This document shows positions 28,279 to 39,412 of a stretch of DNA of 64,000 bases, one piece after another. Source of the stretch: Caulobacter segnis (GTDB lineage Bacteria > Pseudomonadota > Alphaproteobacteria > Caulobacterales > Caulobacteraceae); NCBI RefSeq assembly GCF_023935105.1, contig NZ_CP096040.1:2852001-2916000 (forward strand). Reading direction: 5' to 3'. The notes under the pieces were generated by a model. The model did no database searches. It was not told the origin of the DNA and saw only the letters and a list, made by a program, of their open reading frames with translations. The translations under genes and the position numbers were made by a program. Position 1 is the stretch's first letter. Each line of letters opens with the position of its first letter.

Positions 28279-28770
28279 ATGTTTCCGCTGGAAATCCAGA
28301 CCCTAGCCCGGCTGCTGATCGACGAGGCCCGCGAGAAGTCGTTGCGCGTAGTGGCGGCCGAAAGCTGCACCGGTGGCCTGGTGGCCGGGGCGATCTGCTC
28401 GATCTCGGGCGCGTCCGACGTCTTCGAGCGTGGATTCGTGACCTACACCAACCGCGCCAAGTCCGAGATGCTAGGCGTTCCGGGCGACCTGATCGCCGAT
28501 CATGGGGCGGTCTCGGAGCCCGTGGCGCGAATGATGGCCGAGGGCGCACTGCGCGAAAGCAATGGGCATGTCGCCGTGGCCATCACCGGCGTCGCCGGTC
28601 CCGGCGGCGGCACGCCGATGAAGCCCGTGGGCACGGTCCACTTCGCCGTCGCCCGCGCCAACCGCTCGGTCGTCCATCGACACGAGCGCTTCGACGGCCA
28701 GACCCGCGAGGCCGTTCAGCTGGCGGCGGTGCGCACGGCGCTGGAGATGCTGCGCGAGGCGGTGGGCTAG
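28279..28770 (+). CDS. pncC: CinA-type nicotinamide-nucleotide amidohydrolase (PncC)
   Basis: 163 residues, the stand-alone C-terminal CinA domain without the N-terminal MoCF-like part. It deamidates NMN to NaMN, recycling pyridine nucleotides. Landmarks: the catalytic serine region VVAAESCTGGLVAGAIC, FVTYTNRAKSEMLGV, GALRESNGHVAVAITGVAGPGGGT-type strand (split over residues 95-118) and KPVGTVHFAVA. It follows ispDF by 36 bp with its own Shine-Dalgarno (GGAGAG) and its stop overlaps the next gene's GTG by one base. Confidence 0.93.
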   Translation: MFPLEIQTLARLLIDEAREKSLRVVAAESCTGGLVAGAICSISGASDVFERGFVTYTNRAKSEMLGVPGDLIADHGAVSEPVARMMAEGALRESNGHVAVAITGVAGPGGGTPMKPVGTVHFAVARANRSVVHRHERFDGQTREAVQLAAVRTALEMLREAVG

Positions 28771-29885
28771 TGCCCGAGACCGCGCCCAGCGACTGGCGGC
28801 GGTTCACGGGCCGCAATCTTTCGCAGAGGGCGCTGAAGGCGGCCGCGGCCCGCAAGACCGAAATCCGCCACGCCATCCGGGTGTCGGCCGCCGTCGGCGC
28901 AGCGTTCGCCATCGCGACGCTGCTGCGCTTGCCGCAAGGCTATTGGGCGGTCTTCACCGCCGTCATCGTGGTGCAGTCCAGCCTGGGCGCGACGATCACC
29001 GCCTCGGTCGAGCGGTTCATGGGCACGGTCGTCGGCGCCTTGGCCGGCGCCGCGGCGGCCTATTTCCACGCCCAATGGCCCGAATTCGGGGGCGTCATCC
29101 TTTGTGTCACCGTGGCGCTGCTGGCGTTCCTGGTGTCGATGCGGCCATCGCTGAAGGTCGCGACGGTCACCGCCGTGATCATGCTGATCGGCACGACCAC
29201 ACACATGGACCCGCTGATCGCCGCGGCGCTACGCGTGGCCGAGATCACGGTCGGCGGTGTCGTCGGTGTCGCCGCCACCTTGCTGATCTTCCCGGCGCGC
29301 GCCCACGCCTCCGTCGTGTCCAGCATCCAGAAGATCGCCGGCCTGCAGGCCCATATCCTGGACAGCCACGTCCTCAGCCTACGCGGAACGCCAGGCCCGA
29401 CCGACTATCTCAAAGCTCAGGACGACCTGCGCGCCGCGCTGGCCAAGTTGCAGGCGGGCGTGACCGAGGCGGATCGCGAAAGCGCCAGCAAACTCAGCGA
29501 CCGCTCGGTGTCCGACGCCCTGCCCCGCACGCTCTGGCGGCTGCGCAACGACACCGTGATGGTTGGGCGCACCCTGCACGAGCCTCTCCCCGCGCCCGAT
29601 CTGGCGCCGGCCGCCGCCGACATGCTCGAGGCCAGCGCGCGGTTCCTGCGCGACACCGCGGATCTGCTGGCCGGCGGCCCACGTCCGGAGCGCATCGCCT
29701 TCGCCGAGGCGCATCAGGCCTTTCAGAACTGCGTCGAAGGGCTGCGCAAGAAGGGCGTGACGCGTGACCTTGTGTTCGACGACGCCGCCCGGGTGTTCGG
29801 CCTGGTGTTCGCGATCGAGAACCTGTTCGCCAACCTTAGCGACTTCGAGGAGCGGATCGAGGAAGCGGTCGCCAAAAATGACTAG
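28770..29885 (+). CDS. FUSC-family inner membrane protein
   Basis: 371 residues, GTG start overlapping the pncC stop by one base (TAGTG). The N-terminal half holds about six hydrophobic helices (HAIRVSAAVGAAFAIATLL, YWAVFTAVIVVQSSLGATI, FMGTVVGALAGAAAAYF and following) of the fusaric-acid-resistance/YccS type; the C-terminal half is a cytoplasmic helical domain. Such proteins are linked to export of aromatic acids, but neighbours give no hint of substrate. A GTG start fits the overlap; the first ATG lies well inside the protein. The 3' end overlaps the convergent ratA-like gene by 4 bp. Confidence 0.85.
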   Translation: MPETAPSDWRRFTGRNLSQRALKAAAARKTEIRHAIRVSAAVGAAFAIATLLRLPQGYWAVFTAVIVVQSSLGATITASVERFMGTVVGALAGAAAAYFHAQWPEFGGVILCVTVALLAFLVSMRPSLKVATVTAVIMLIGTTTHMDPLIAAALRVAEITVGGVVGVAATLLIFPARAHASVVSSIQKIAGLQAHILDSHVLSLRGTPGPTDYLKAQDDLRAALAKLQAGVTEADRESASKLSDRSVSDALPRTLWRLRNDTVMVGRTLHEPLPAPDLAPAAADMLEASARFLRDTADLLAGGPRPERIAFAEAHQAFQNCVEGLRKKGVTRDLVFDDAARVFGLVFAIENLFANLSDFEERIEEAVAKND

Positions 29886-30358
29886 AGCGAAGGGGCAGGC
29901 TTCACACCGTAGACCTGCCGGGCGCGATCCTCGAAACAGGCGATCAGCTTGTTGGCCGCCTTGTCGATATTGGCGGCCAGCATGGCGTCCAACAGCGCGG
30001 CCTTGAAGGCGAAGTCGATCACGAACTCGATGCGAGTCGCGCCGTCCCCGTTTCCGATCTCCGGAACGAATCGCCAGCCGTTGATCAGCCGCTTGAATGG
30101 GCCGTACAGCAGGCTGACGTCGATGGAGAGCGCCTCGCGGTCGCGACGGACACGGGTGGCGAATTTCTCGCGCAGAAAAGAGAAACCGACCTGCGCCTCG
30201 GCGTCGACGGTGCTGACGGCGCCGTCCTCGCGGGCGTTCCAGGTGCGCATGCCGGTGATCCACGGCACGAACTTCGGATAGGCCTCGACGTCGCCGACCA
30301 GGTCGAACAATTGCTCCGGCGCGTACGGCAGGACGCGCGTGACGGTATGGCGATGCAA
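29882..30358 (-). CDS. RatA/COQ10-like START-fold protein
   Basis: 158 residues, polyketide cyclase/START-like fold: RVLPYAPEQLFDLVGDVEAYPKFVPWI at the start of the domain, then the beta-sheet part and the C-terminal helix LDAMLAANIDKAANKLIACFEDRA. Members bind ubiquinone or, in E. coli RatA, associate with the 50S subunit; in alphaproteobacteria a quinone-related role seems more likely. It starts 2 bp after the lipA stop, so it is co-transcribed with lipA, an order common in this class. Confidence 0.88.
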   Translation of the reverse strand: MHRHTVTRVLPYAPEQLFDLVGDVEAYPKFVPWITGMRTWNAREDGAVSTVDAEAQVGFSFLREKFATRVRRDREALSIDVSLLYGPFKRLINGWRFVPEIGNGDGATRIEFVIDFAFKAALLDAMLAANIDKAANKLIACFEDRARQVYGVKPAPSL

Positions 30359-30360
30359 GA

Positions 30361-31338
30361 TTACGCCGTGCGAGCGTCGAGCGCCCGACGGGCGGCCTGC
30401 AGCTTGGCGAAATCGTCGCCCGCGTGGTGCGACGAGCGCGTCAGCGGGCTGGACGAGACCATCAGGAAGCCCTTGGCCCGGGCGATCGCCTCATAGGCCT
30501 TGAACTCCTCAGGCGTCACGAAGCGGTCGATGGCGGCGTGCTTGCGGGTCGGCTGCAGGTATTGGCCGATGGTGATGAAGTCGACGCCGGCCGAGCGCAT
30601 GTCGTCCATGACCTGCATGACCTCCTCCTTGGTCTCGCCCAGACCGACCATCAGGCCGGACTTGGTGAACTGGGAGGGATCGCGCTGCTTCACGCGGTCC
30701 AGCAGGCGCAGCGAATTGTAGTAGCGGGCGCCGGGGCGGATCTTGAGATAGAGGCGCGGCACGGTCTCGAGATTGTGGTTGAAGACGTCCGGCTTGGCGT
30801 CGATCACCACGTTCTCGGCATTGTCCTTGCGCAGGAAGTCCGGCGTCAGGATCTCGATGGTCGTGCCGGGGGCCGCCGCGCGGATGGCAGTGACCACCTC
30901 GGCGAAGTGGCGGGCGCCGCCGTCCAGCAGGTCGTCGCGGTCGACCGAAGTGATGACCACGTGCTTGAGCCCCATCTTGGCGACGGCCTCGGCCACGCGG
31001 CGGGGCTCATCGGGATCCAGCTGAGTCGGCAGACCGGTGGTGACGTTGCAGAAGGCGCAGGCGCGGGTGCAGATCTCGCCCATGATCATCATGGTCGCGT
31101 GCTTCTGGCTCCAGCACTCGCCGATGTTCGGGCAGGCCGCTTCCTCGCAGACCGTGTGCAGGCGGTTCTCCCGCACGATGCTCTTGGTCTCGTTGTACTG
31201 ACCCGAGCCGGGTGCGCGGACTCGCAGCCAGTCGGGCTTGCGGAGCACCGGCGTGTCCGGGCGGTTCTGCTTTTCGGGATGGCGCACCGCCCGGTCTTCC
31301 GGGCCGCGAGCCTTGAGGGTGTCGATCACCGTGGCCAT
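30361..31338 (-). CDS. lipA: Lipoyl synthase
   Basis: 325 residues. A radical-SAM enzyme inserting two sulfur atoms into octanoyl groups on lipoyl domains. The auxiliary cluster motif is [12 protein letters not shown] and the SAM cluster motif CTRACAFC (CX3CX2C). The C-terminal [10 protein letters not shown] ends the family pattern. Its targets are likely the lipoyl domains of PdhB and PdhC encoded 8-10 kb away. Divergent from the lipoprotein hydrolase gene; the 83-bp gap holds both promoters. Confidence 0.98.
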   Translation of the reverse strand: MATVIDTLKARGPEDRAVRHPEKQNRPDTPVLRKPDWLRVRAPGSGQYNETKSIVRENRLHTVCEEAACPNIGECWSQKHATMMIMGEICTRACAFCNVTTGLPTQLDPDEPRRVAEAVAKMGLKHVVITSVDRDDLLDGGARHFAEVVTAIRAAAPGTTIEILTPDFLRKDNAENVVIDAKPDVFNHNLETVPRLYLKIRPGARYYNSLRLLDRVKQRDPSQFTKSGLMVGLGETKEEVMQVMDDMRSAGVDFITIGQYLQPTRKHAAIDRFVTPEEFKAYEAIARAKGFLMVSSSPLTRSSHHAGDDFAKLQAARRALDARTA

Positions 31339-31421
31339 GGCGCCTAAATCGGTCTTCTTGGCCTTCGGATCAAGCGCTCGATCTTGCTTAAGGCGACGAT
31401 GCGCGAAATGACTGTCTGCGT

Positions 31422-32498
31422 ATGCGTCGCCGTCCTCTCGCTGTCGCCCTGGCCCTGGTCCCGATCCTGACCGTCACCGCCTGCGGCGACGGAGCCGCGC
31501 GCGCGCCATTCGCCGACAGCCGGACCCCGCCGTCGCTGGGATCCCGCTTCTATCCGCCGCGGGGCTGGACCTGGGGTTTCGTGCGCAGCGGCGAGGGCCC
31601 GGTCCAGCGCTACGGCGTCTCGTCGCCGCCTGGCGTCCCGCGCGCCACCATCCTGATCCTGACAGGCTACGGCGAGAGCGCCGAGACATGGTTCGAGACG
31701 ATCTCGGAGCTCGACGGCCAGGACTTCACGGTCTGGGTGCTCGAACGCCAGGGCCAAGGGGGCTCGGAACGGCAAACCCCGTGGCGAGATCTCGGTCATG
31801 TCGACAGCTTCGATCCCGACATCGCCTCGGTCCGGGCCTTGATCAATGGCGTCATCCGGCCGGGAAATGATGCGCCGCTCGTGGTGGTCGGTCACTCGGA
31901 AGGCGGCCTCGTCGCCCTGCGCGCGGCCGAGCAGGGCGCGCCCATGGACGGCCTGGTGCTGTCGGCGCCGGCCTTCGGCCTGAGCGACCTGCCTCGTTCG
32001 CGGGCCGAGTTCGCTCGCTTCGCGCCCGCCATGCGGAACTTGCGGTTGGGCTGGATCCGCGCGCCCGGTCAGCGCGGCTGGCGACGCGATGGTCCGGACG
32101 GCGTGCAGGCCGGACTGACCCACGACACGATGCGCGGCAAGGTCCAGGCCGCGTGGATGCTGGCCAATCCCGATCTGCGGATGGGCGGACGCAGCCTGGG
32201 TTGGTACGCTGCCTTCCTCGACGCCAGCGACGCCGCCGCGCACGGTGTTCGCCAAGTCAACACGCCGATCCTGATGCTGGACGCCGGCAAGGACCGGGTC
32301 GTCACGGCCTCGCCGCAGAACCGCCTCTGCGGCGAGATGATCGACTGCAAGGAGACACGCTACGCCGAGGCTGGCCACGACCTGCACATGGAATCGGACG
32401 CCATCCGCAGAGCTTGGCTGGCGGCGATCGTCGATTTCACCCGCGCCAGGATCGATGCCAAAGCCCCGCGTCACAGGGCTGAGCCTCACGGTTTGTGA
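31422..32498 (+). CDS. Lipoprotein alpha/beta hydrolase (serine hydrolase, lysophospholipase-like)
   Basis: 358 residues. N-terminal lipoprotein signal with the lipobox VTAC (Cys about residue 21), so the mature protein is membrane anchored. The hydrolase core shows [18 protein letters not shown] (oxyanion loop), nucleophile elbow [12 protein letters not shown], acid in [10 protein letters not shown] and the His in [10 protein letters not shown], complete triad. The arrangement resembles monoacylglycerol lipase/PldB proteins. Substrate unknown. The next gene begins 88 bp later. Confidence 0.85.
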   Translation: MRRRPLAVALALVPILTVTACGDGAARAPFADSRTPPSLGSRFYPPRGWTWGFVRSGEGPVQRYGVSSPPGVPRATILILTGYGESAETWFETISELDGQDFTVWVLERQGQGGSERQTPWRDLGHVDSFDPDIASVRALINGVIRPGNDAPLVVVGHSEGGLVALRAAEQGAPMDGLVLSAPAFGLSDLPRSRAEFARFAPAMRNLRLGWIRAPGQRGWRRDGPDGVQAGLTHDTMRGKVQAAWMLANPDLRMGGRSLGWYAAFLDASDAAAHGVRQVNTPILMLDAGKDRVVTASPQNRLCGEMIDCKETRYAEAGHDLHMESDAIRRAWLAAIVDFTRARIDAKAPRHRAEPHGL

Positions 32499-32586
32499 CT
32501 CTTTCTTGCAAAGCTGGACCTTCCCCGGCAGACTCCGCGTTTAACGAACGAGAGCAACTTTCGCTCTTCGGGGAGGTTTCGCCGGG

Positions 32587-34140
32587 ATGCCGGTAGCTTA
32601 CGACGTGCGGAACGGCCAAAAGGCCATCTTCGACGCCCTCATCGACGCTCGCGACAAATACGGCGCCAAGAAGCAGATCCTGGAAGACCAGGATCGCAAC
32701 CCGCTCACCTATACGGACCTGATCCGCGCCAGCTTCGCCCTGGGCCGCAAGATCGCGGCCATGACCAAGCCCGGCGAGAACGTTGGCGTGCTGCTGCCGT
32801 CGGGCGCGGGATCGGTCGTGACCTTCTTCGCCCTGCACGCCTTCGGTCGCGTGCCGACCATGCTGAACTTCACGGCGGGCCTGCGGAACATCCGGGCCGC
32901 TTGCAAGCTGGCCCAGGTCAAGCGTGTGCTGACCGCCCACAAGTTCGTCGAGTTGGGCAAGCTGCACGACATCATCGACTGCATCGGCGAGCATGCCGAG
33001 GTCACCTACCTGGAGGACGTGCGCGCCACGATCGGCCTGTCCGACAAGCTGTTCGCGGCCGCGGCCGGTCTTTTCCCGCGCCATTTCCGGGCCCCGGCCA
33101 AACCGTCGGACAAGGGCGTGGTGCTGTTCACGTCCGGCAGCTTCGGCGCGCCGCGCGGCGTGGTGCTGACCCAGGAGAACCTGGTCCAGAACGCCATGCA
33201 GGTGGCGGCCCATATCGAGCTCGACCCGGACTGGGTGATGTTCAACCCCCTGCCGGTATTCCACTGCTTCGGCCTGACCGGCGGGGTGGTGCTGCCGATT
33301 TTGACGGGCATGAAGGCGTTCCAGTATCCCTCGCCTCTGCACACCAAGCAGATCCCGCCGCTGATCAAGGACGCCAAGGCCTCGATCCTGTTGGCTACCG
33401 ACACCTTCGTGAACCAGTACGCCCGCGCCTCGGAGACCGACGAACTGGGCGGCTTGAAGTTCATCGTCTGCGGCGCTGAGAAGGTCCGCGAAGAGACCCA
33501 CGCCCTGATCGCCGAGCGGTTCGGTGGCGTGCCGGTGCTGGAAGGTTACGGCGCTACCGAGGCCTCGCCGGTCATCGCGGTCAACAAGCCGACCGACAAC
33601 CGTCCGGGCACCGTGGGCGGCCTGCTGCCCGGCCAGGAGGTTCGCGTCGAGCCCGTCGAGGGCATCGCCGAGGGCGGCCGCTTCTTCGTGCGCGGCCCCA
33701 ACATCATGGCCGGCTACCTGCGCGAGGACGGCGGCGTCGACGCGCCCGAGCACGGCTGGCACGACACCGGCGACGTGGTGACCATCACCGACGACCAGTG
33801 GATCACCATCAAGGGCCGGGTGAAGCGCTTCGCCAAGATCGGCGGCGAAATGGTCTCCCTGACGGCCGCCGAGGACCTGGCCACGGCCGTCTGGCCCGAT
33901 GGCCGCCACGCCGTGATCTCGATGCCCGACAAGAAGAAGGGCGAGAAGCTGATCCTAATCACCGATCGTCACGACGCTGATGTCGGCCCTCTGGTCGCGC
34001 ACGCCCAGACGATCGGCGCTCCCGAGCTGGCCGTGCCGCGCAAGATCCTCAAGGTCACCGAGGTGCCGGTTCTGGGCAGCGGCAAGACCGACTATGTCGC
34101 CATCCAGCGCATGGCGGAGACCGACACTCGCGCGGCGTAA
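32587..34140 (+). CDS. AMP-forming acyl-CoA / acyl-ACP synthetase-like protein
   Basis: 517 residues of the ANL (adenylate-forming) superfamily, closest in style to the synthetase half of Aas. Phosphate loop FTSGSFGAPRGVVLTQEN, a change from the usual TSGSTGxPKG: Phe replaces Thr and Arg replaces Lys. Also LEGYGATEASPVIAVN, HDTGDVV, and the hinge RVKRFAKIGGEMVSL with the late catalytic Lys near AVPRKILKV. Would activate fatty acids for lysophospholipid acylation or CoA transfer. Starts with a GGGAGG site. The nearby lipoprotein hydrolase could release such lipids. Confidence 0.85.
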   Translation: MPVAYDVRNGQKAIFDALIDARDKYGAKKQILEDQDRNPLTYTDLIRASFALGRKIAAMTKPGENVGVLLPSGAGSVVTFFALHAFGRVPTMLNFTAGLRNIRAACKLAQVKRVLTAHKFVELGKLHDIIDCIGEHAEVTYLEDVRATIGLSDKLFAAAAGLFPRHFRAPAKPSDKGVVLFTSGSFGAPRGVVLTQENLVQNAMQVAAHIELDPDWVMFNPLPVFHCFGLTGGVVLPILTGMKAFQYPSPLHTKQIPPLIKDAKASILLATDTFVNQYARASETDELGGLKFIVCGAEKVREETHALIAERFGGVPVLEGYGATEASPVIAVNKPTDNRPGTVGGLLPGQEVRVEPVEGIAEGGRFFVRGPNIMAGYLREDGGVDAPEHGWHDTGDVVTITDDQWITIKGRVKRFAKIGGEMVSLTAAEDLATAVWPDGRHAVISMPDKKKGEKLILITDRHDADVGPLVAHAQTIGAPELAVPRKILKVTEVPVLGSGKTDYVAIQRMAETDTRAA

Positions 34141-34147
34141 CCCTATT

Positions 34148-34174
34148 GGCCAGCGCGCTATCGCTTCGCTGGCC
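34148..34174 (+). terminator. Possible terminator hairpin after the acyl-CoA ligase
   Basis: GGCCAGCG and CGCTGGCC form an 8-bp stem with an 11-base loop seven bases after the stop. Only a few T residues follow, so it may be a weak or Rho-aided stop. Confidence 0.4.
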
Positions 34175-34247
34175 CGCTACCTTCTCGTCTCGGTAAGCGT
34201 CGGGCCGCCAAGAGCCCAAAGCGTCTGACATCAAGGAAGGACAACGC

Positions 34248-34643
34248 ATGGAACGTCTCGCCGTCTGGGCCCCGCGTGTACTCAGCCTGCTTCGCATCGT
34301 CACCGCCCTGCTCTTCATGGAGCATGGCCTGATGAAGCTCTTCCACTTCCCGGCCGCTCAGCCGGGCGCGCCCGATCCGCTGCCGCCCATGCTCCTGGCC
34401 GCGGGTTGGCTGGAAGTGGTCGGCGGCGCTTTGGTGGCGGTGGGCCTCTTCACCCGCCCAATAGCCTTCGTTCTATCAGGCCAGATGGCCGTGGCCTATT
34501 TCCTGGCCCACGCCAGCCAGGGCTTCTGGCCGGCGCTGAACGGCGGCGAGGCGGCGATCCTGTTCTGCTTCGTGTTCCTGTATCTGGTCTTCCAGGGGCC
34601 CGGGGAATGGAGCCTGGACGCCCAGGTCCGCAAGCGCCCCTAG
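34248..34643 (+). CDS. DoxX family membrane protein
   Basis: 131 residues with four hydrophobic helices, the DoxX pattern: VLSLLRIVTALLFMEHGLMKLFHF, then PLPPMLLAAGWLEVVGGALVAVGLF-like helix (residues 48-72), TRPIAFVLSGQMAVAYFLAH and the C-terminal FCFVFLYLVFQGPGEWSLD. Function is not settled; relatives take part in thiol or oxidative-stress handling. A strong Shine-Dalgarno (AAGGAAGG) precedes the ATG. The stop overlaps the convergent DUF6880-like gene by 4 bp. Confidence 0.88.
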   Translation: MERLAVWAPRVLSLLRIVTALLFMEHGLMKLFHFPAAQPGAPDPLPPMLLAAGWLEVVGGALVAVGLFTRPIAFVLSGQMAVAYFLAHASQGFWPALNGGEAAILFCFVFLYLVFQGPGEWSLDAQVRKRP

Positions 34644-36085
34644 AGGGTCGCGCCCAGGGCTTCCAGCTCCACGCGGAAGCCCTGCTTGCGGCCGTGCATG
34701 GCGCGGAGATCGGCGACGAACGCCTGGTGGTCGGGATATTCCCCGTAGTCGCTAATCATGGCCGACAGAGATTCCGCCTCCAGAAGCTGACGCGCGGCTT
34801 CGGCGTAGCGCGTGGCGACGCCATAGGTGAGCACGTACTGGATGGAAGCCCGCAGTAGCAGGGTCGCGGCGAGCGGATAGCCGCCTTCCAGGCGCCGCGC
34901 GGCCTCGGCCATCAGGGTGTCATCCGCGCCGTTAATCTCGCCCGAGCGGGTCAGCACCAGCCGCGAGGCCGCCGGCAGGTCGGGCCACGACACCAGGAAC
35001 GCCAGCGCCGTGTCGAAGCGCGGGAAACGCCTGGCGACCGCCTTGGCCTGATCCTCGGCCTCGACGTCGTCGAAGTCCGGCAGGCCCTTCAGGTAGGATC
35101 GCAGAGGCGGTATCGACAGCGTGCGCTCGAATTCGGCCCAGCGGCGCTTCTGCGCCTCGTCGTGGTGGCCGGTGGCCTCGAGCGCCTCCAGCATCGCGTC
35201 TTCCCAGGCAGAGCGCTCTTCCAATGAGCTCTGGTGGCGGCCGCCCTTGTCGCTCGGCGCGCCGGCGTGGAGGGTGGCGAGCGCGTCCTCGGCGCGTCCG
35301 GCCGCCAGCAGACGTCGAGCGATCTCGGCCGAGACCAGGGGCGTCCTGCGCAGCTCCGGGGCGAAGGTGGCCTCGAAGGCGTCGACGTCCCCGCTGGCGT
35401 CGGCCAGACGCCGCAGGGCATCCTTGTAGATCGCGCCTCGGGCGTCTCGGATCGCGCGGGCGGCCGACAGCTTCTCGAGGGTCTCGCGAAGATGGGCCTG
35501 ACCGGTCTTGCCCAAGGCGGGGCCGAGGGCGTTCACCAGGGGGCCGAACTGGGCGTAGTCGTCGCGGCGCAACAGGTTGGCGATGCGATCGGCGAGAGCG
35601 ATCGGATCCGGCAGGGCTCCGGAGGCGATGGCGCCGATCCCGTCGCGGGCCGCCAGGAACACGTCCCCGATCGGTCCTTCGGCCTGGCTGAGGCGATCCA
35701 GAACTGGTGTCGCCAGATCCAGCAGGTCCAGCATCAGATCCAGCGCGGCGGTGGCGTCGTCCTGCGCCAGCCGCTCGATCATCCGGCGATGCAGGTCGAG
35801 GTCCTTGGCGAAGGCCGCGCGCTTGCGCCAGTGGATGCGCGAGGAGGACTTGCCGATCGTGGCCAGGCGCTTGGAGACTTCCAGGCCCAGCCCCTCCCCG
35901 CCAGCTTCGGCGAACAACTCCAGCCGCAACACGCGCTTGACGTGGCTGTCGCTGGAGAGGTCGAGCAGGATGGCGGCCAGGCGCTCGGGACCCAGGTCGA
36001 CCAGGTTGGCCTCGGAAAGGGTCGTCTTGGACCCTTTCCGGACCTTGGCCGGCTTCTCAGTCGTCGTCGCGGCCTTGCGCGCCAT
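34640..36085 (-). CDS. DUF6880-like helical repeat protein
   Basis: 481 residues, almost all helical with TPR/HEAT-like periodicity, no signal peptide or membrane segment. A lysine-rich start (residues 1-20) precedes LVDLGPERLAAILLDLSSDS. The pattern recalls a family annotated DUF6880, function unknown; SWIM-zinc-associated repeat proteins look similar. It starts 20 bp after lpdA on the same strand and may be co-transcribed with the pyruvate dehydrogenase genes. Single late motif GEYPDHQAFVADLRAMHGRK near the C-terminus may help identify homologues. Confidence 0.65.
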   Translation of the reverse strand: MARKAATTTEKPAKVRKGSKTTLSEANLVDLGPERLAAILLDLSSDSHVKRVLRLELFAEAGGEGLGLEVSKRLATIGKSSSRIHWRKRAAFAKDLDLHRRMIERLAQDDATAALDLMLDLLDLATPVLDRLSQAEGPIGDVFLAARDGIGAIASGALPDPIALADRIANLLRRDDYAQFGPLVNALGPALGKTGQAHLRETLEKLSAARAIRDARGAIYKDALRRLADASGDVDAFEATFAPELRRTPLVSAEIARRLLAAGRAEDALATLHAGAPSDKGGRHQSSLEERSAWEDAMLEALEATGHHDEAQKRRWAEFERTLSIPPLRSYLKGLPDFDDVEAEDQAKAVARRFPRFDTALAFLVSWPDLPAASRLVLTRSGEINGADDTLMAEAARRLEGGYPLAATLLLRASIQYVLTYGVATRYAEAARQLLEAESLSAMISDYGEYPDHQAFVADLRAMHGRKQGFRVELEALGATL

Positions 36086-36105
36086 CTAGTATCCTCAAGC
36101 GAGGC

Positions 36106-37506
<1,401 letters not shown>

Positions 37507-37589
37507 GTTCTTCTTACCCTAGCTTGAGCGCCATCCGGGGGAGCGGAGAACGCCGGTCGACCGAGCCTTGGGGGCCGGTCTGGGAGAAA

Positions 37590-38066
37590 CTAAAGCAGCG
37601 CCTCGACCGCGACCTTCAGGTCTTCGGGCTTAACCGTGGGCGCGAAACGCTCGACGACCTCGCCGTCCTTGCCGATCAGGAACTTGGTGAAGTTCCACTT
37701 GATCGCCTCGGTGCCCAGGACGCCCTTCTGTTCCTTCTTGAGGAACCTGTAGAGCGGGTGGGCGTCGGCGCCGTTGACGTCGATCTTGCTCATCACTGGG
37801 AAGGTCACGTCGTAGGTCAGCGAACAGAAATTCGCGATCTCCTCGGCGTTTCCCGGCTCCTGAGCGCCGAACTGGTTGCAGGGGAAGCCCAGGACCGTGA
37901 AACCACGGTCCTTGTAGGTCTTGTAGAGCGCCTCGAGGCCTTCGTACTGGGGCGTGAAACCGCATTTGCTGGCGGTGTTCACGATCAGCAGCACCTGGCC
38001 GCGATAGTCGGCCAGGCTCACGTCCTGGCCGTCCAGCGTCTTGGCCGAATAGTCGTAGACCGACAT
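37590..38066 (-). CDS. Glutathione peroxidase family (thiol peroxidase)
   Basis: 158 residues. Peroxidatic cysteine (not selenocysteine) in VNTASKCGFTPQYEGL, then the GFPCNQFGAQEPG segment whose Cys can serve as resolving residue, and WNFTKFLIGKDG with the catalytic Trp and Asn. Reduces hydroperoxides, in bacteria often using thioredoxin. It sits between pdhC and lpdA on the same strand, 26 bp after pdhC, so is likely read with the operon. Confidence 0.93.
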   Translation of the reverse strand: MSVYDYSAKTLDGQDVSLADYRGQVLLIVNTASKCGFTPQYEGLEALYKTYKDRGFTVLGFPCNQFGAQEPGNAEEIANFCSLTYDVTFPVMSKIDVNGADAHPLYRFLKKEQKGVLGTEAIKWNFTKFLIGKDGEVVERFAPTVKPEDLKVAVEALL

Positions 38067-38092
38067 GCTCGTCCCCTACTCCGTGATCCGGA

Positions 38093-39400
38093 TCAGACGA
38101 TCAGGGTCAGCGGCTCTTCGATCAGCGGCTTGAAGGCCGCCAGGAACTTGGCGCCGATGGCCCCGTCGACCACGCGGTGATCGCAGGTCAGGGTCACGGT
38201 CATCACGGTGGCCACGGCCAGTTGGCCGTTCTTGACCACCGGGCGCTGTTCGCCGGCCCCGACGCTCATGATCGCGCCTTGCGGCTCGTTGATGATCGAC
38301 GAGAAGGCCTTGATGCCGAACATGCCCAGGTTGCTGACCGAGAAGGTGCCGCCCTGGAATTCCTCGGGCTTCAGCTTCTTGGCCTTGGCGCGGGCGGCCA
38401 GGTCTTTCATCTCGCTGGAGATCTGGGCCAGGCCCTTGGTCTCGGCGGCGCGGATGATCGGAGTGATCAGGCCGCCATCGATGGCCACGGCCACGGCGAT
38501 GTCGGCATGCTTGTGCATGGCGATGCCTTCGGGCGTGTACGAGGCGTTGGCTTCCGGCACGCGCTTCAGCGCCACCGCGGCGGCCTTGATGACGATGTCG
38601 TTGACCGACACCTTCACGCCCTGGCCTTCCAGCAGGCTGTTGATCTTCGAGCGCGCCGCCAGCAGGCTGTCCAGCTCGATGTCGATCGTCAGCGGGAAGT
38701 GCGGGACGTCGCGGAAGCTTTCCGTCAGGCGGCGCGCGATGGTCTTGCGCATGCCGTCCAGCGGGATCAGCTCGTACGAGCCAGCCGGGATGCCCATCTG
38801 CTCCAGCGACTGGACCTTGCGCGGCTCGGCGCTCGCCGAAGCGGCGGCGGGCGCGGCGCTCGGAGCGGCCTTGGCGGCCGGAGCGCCCGACTTGGCGGCT
38901 TCAACGTCGGTCTTGACGACACGACCGTGCGGGCCGGTGCCCTTGATGCCCTTCAGGTCCAGGCCGGCGGCCGAGGCCAGGCGGCGAGCCAGCGGCGAGG
39001 CGAAGACCCGCGAGCCGTCAGCCGCCACGGGAGCGGCCGCCGGGGGCGTGGTTGGGGCGACCGCGGGAGCAGCGGCGGCAGGCGCCGGAGCGGCGGCGGC
39101 GGCCTTGGGCGCTTCGGCTTTGGGCGCTTCGGCCTTCGGAGCCGGCGCGGGGCTCTCACCCTCGCCCGCCAGCTTGGCGATCAGGGCGTTGACCTTGACG
39201 TTCTCGGTGCCGGCGTCGACCAGAATGGCTTCGACGACGCCCTCATCGACGGCCTCGACTTCCATGGTCGCCTTGTCGGTCTCGATCTCGGCGATCACGT
39301 CGCCGGCCTTGACGGTGTCGCCGACCTTGACGTGCCACTTGGCGAGGGTTCCCTCCTCCATGGTGGGCGACAGGGCGGGCATCAGGATGTCGATCGACAT
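38093..39400 (-). CDS. pdhC: Pyruvate dehydrogenase E2 (dihydrolipoamide acetyltransferase)
   Basis: 435 residues: one N-terminal lipoyl domain with the lipoylated lysine in [12 protein letters not shown] (Lys about residue 43), an alanine/proline linker (residues ~82-125), the peripheral subunit-binding domain [17 protein letters not shown] through [14 protein letters not shown], a second linker, and the catalytic domain ending [18 protein letters not shown] with the HxxxDG motif. Transfers acetyl to CoA and scaffolds E1 and E3. The GFA-family gene directly precedes it by 12 bp. Confidence 0.97.
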   Translation of the reverse strand: MSIDILMPALSPTMEEGTLAKWHVKVGDTVKAGDVIAEIETDKATMEVEAVDEGVVEAILVDAGTENVKVNALIAKLAGEGESPAPAPKAEAPKAEAPKAAAAAPAPAAAAPAVAPTTPPAAAPVAADGSRVFASPLARRLASAAGLDLKGIKGTGPHGRVVKTDVEAAKSGAPAAKAAPSAAPAAASASAEPRKVQSLEQMGIPAGSYELIPLDGMRKTIARRLTESFRDVPHFPLTIDIELDSLLAARSKINSLLEGQGVKVSVNDIVIKAAAVALKRVPEANASYTPEGIAMHKHADIAVAVAIDGGLITPIIRAAETKGLAQISSEMKDLAARAKAKKLKPEEFQGGTFSVSNLGMFGIKAFSSIINEPQGAIMSVGAGEQRPVVKNGQLAVATVMTVTLTCDHRVVDGAIGAKFLAAFKPLIEEPLTLIV

Positions 39401-39412
39401 TGAGCTTCTTCC

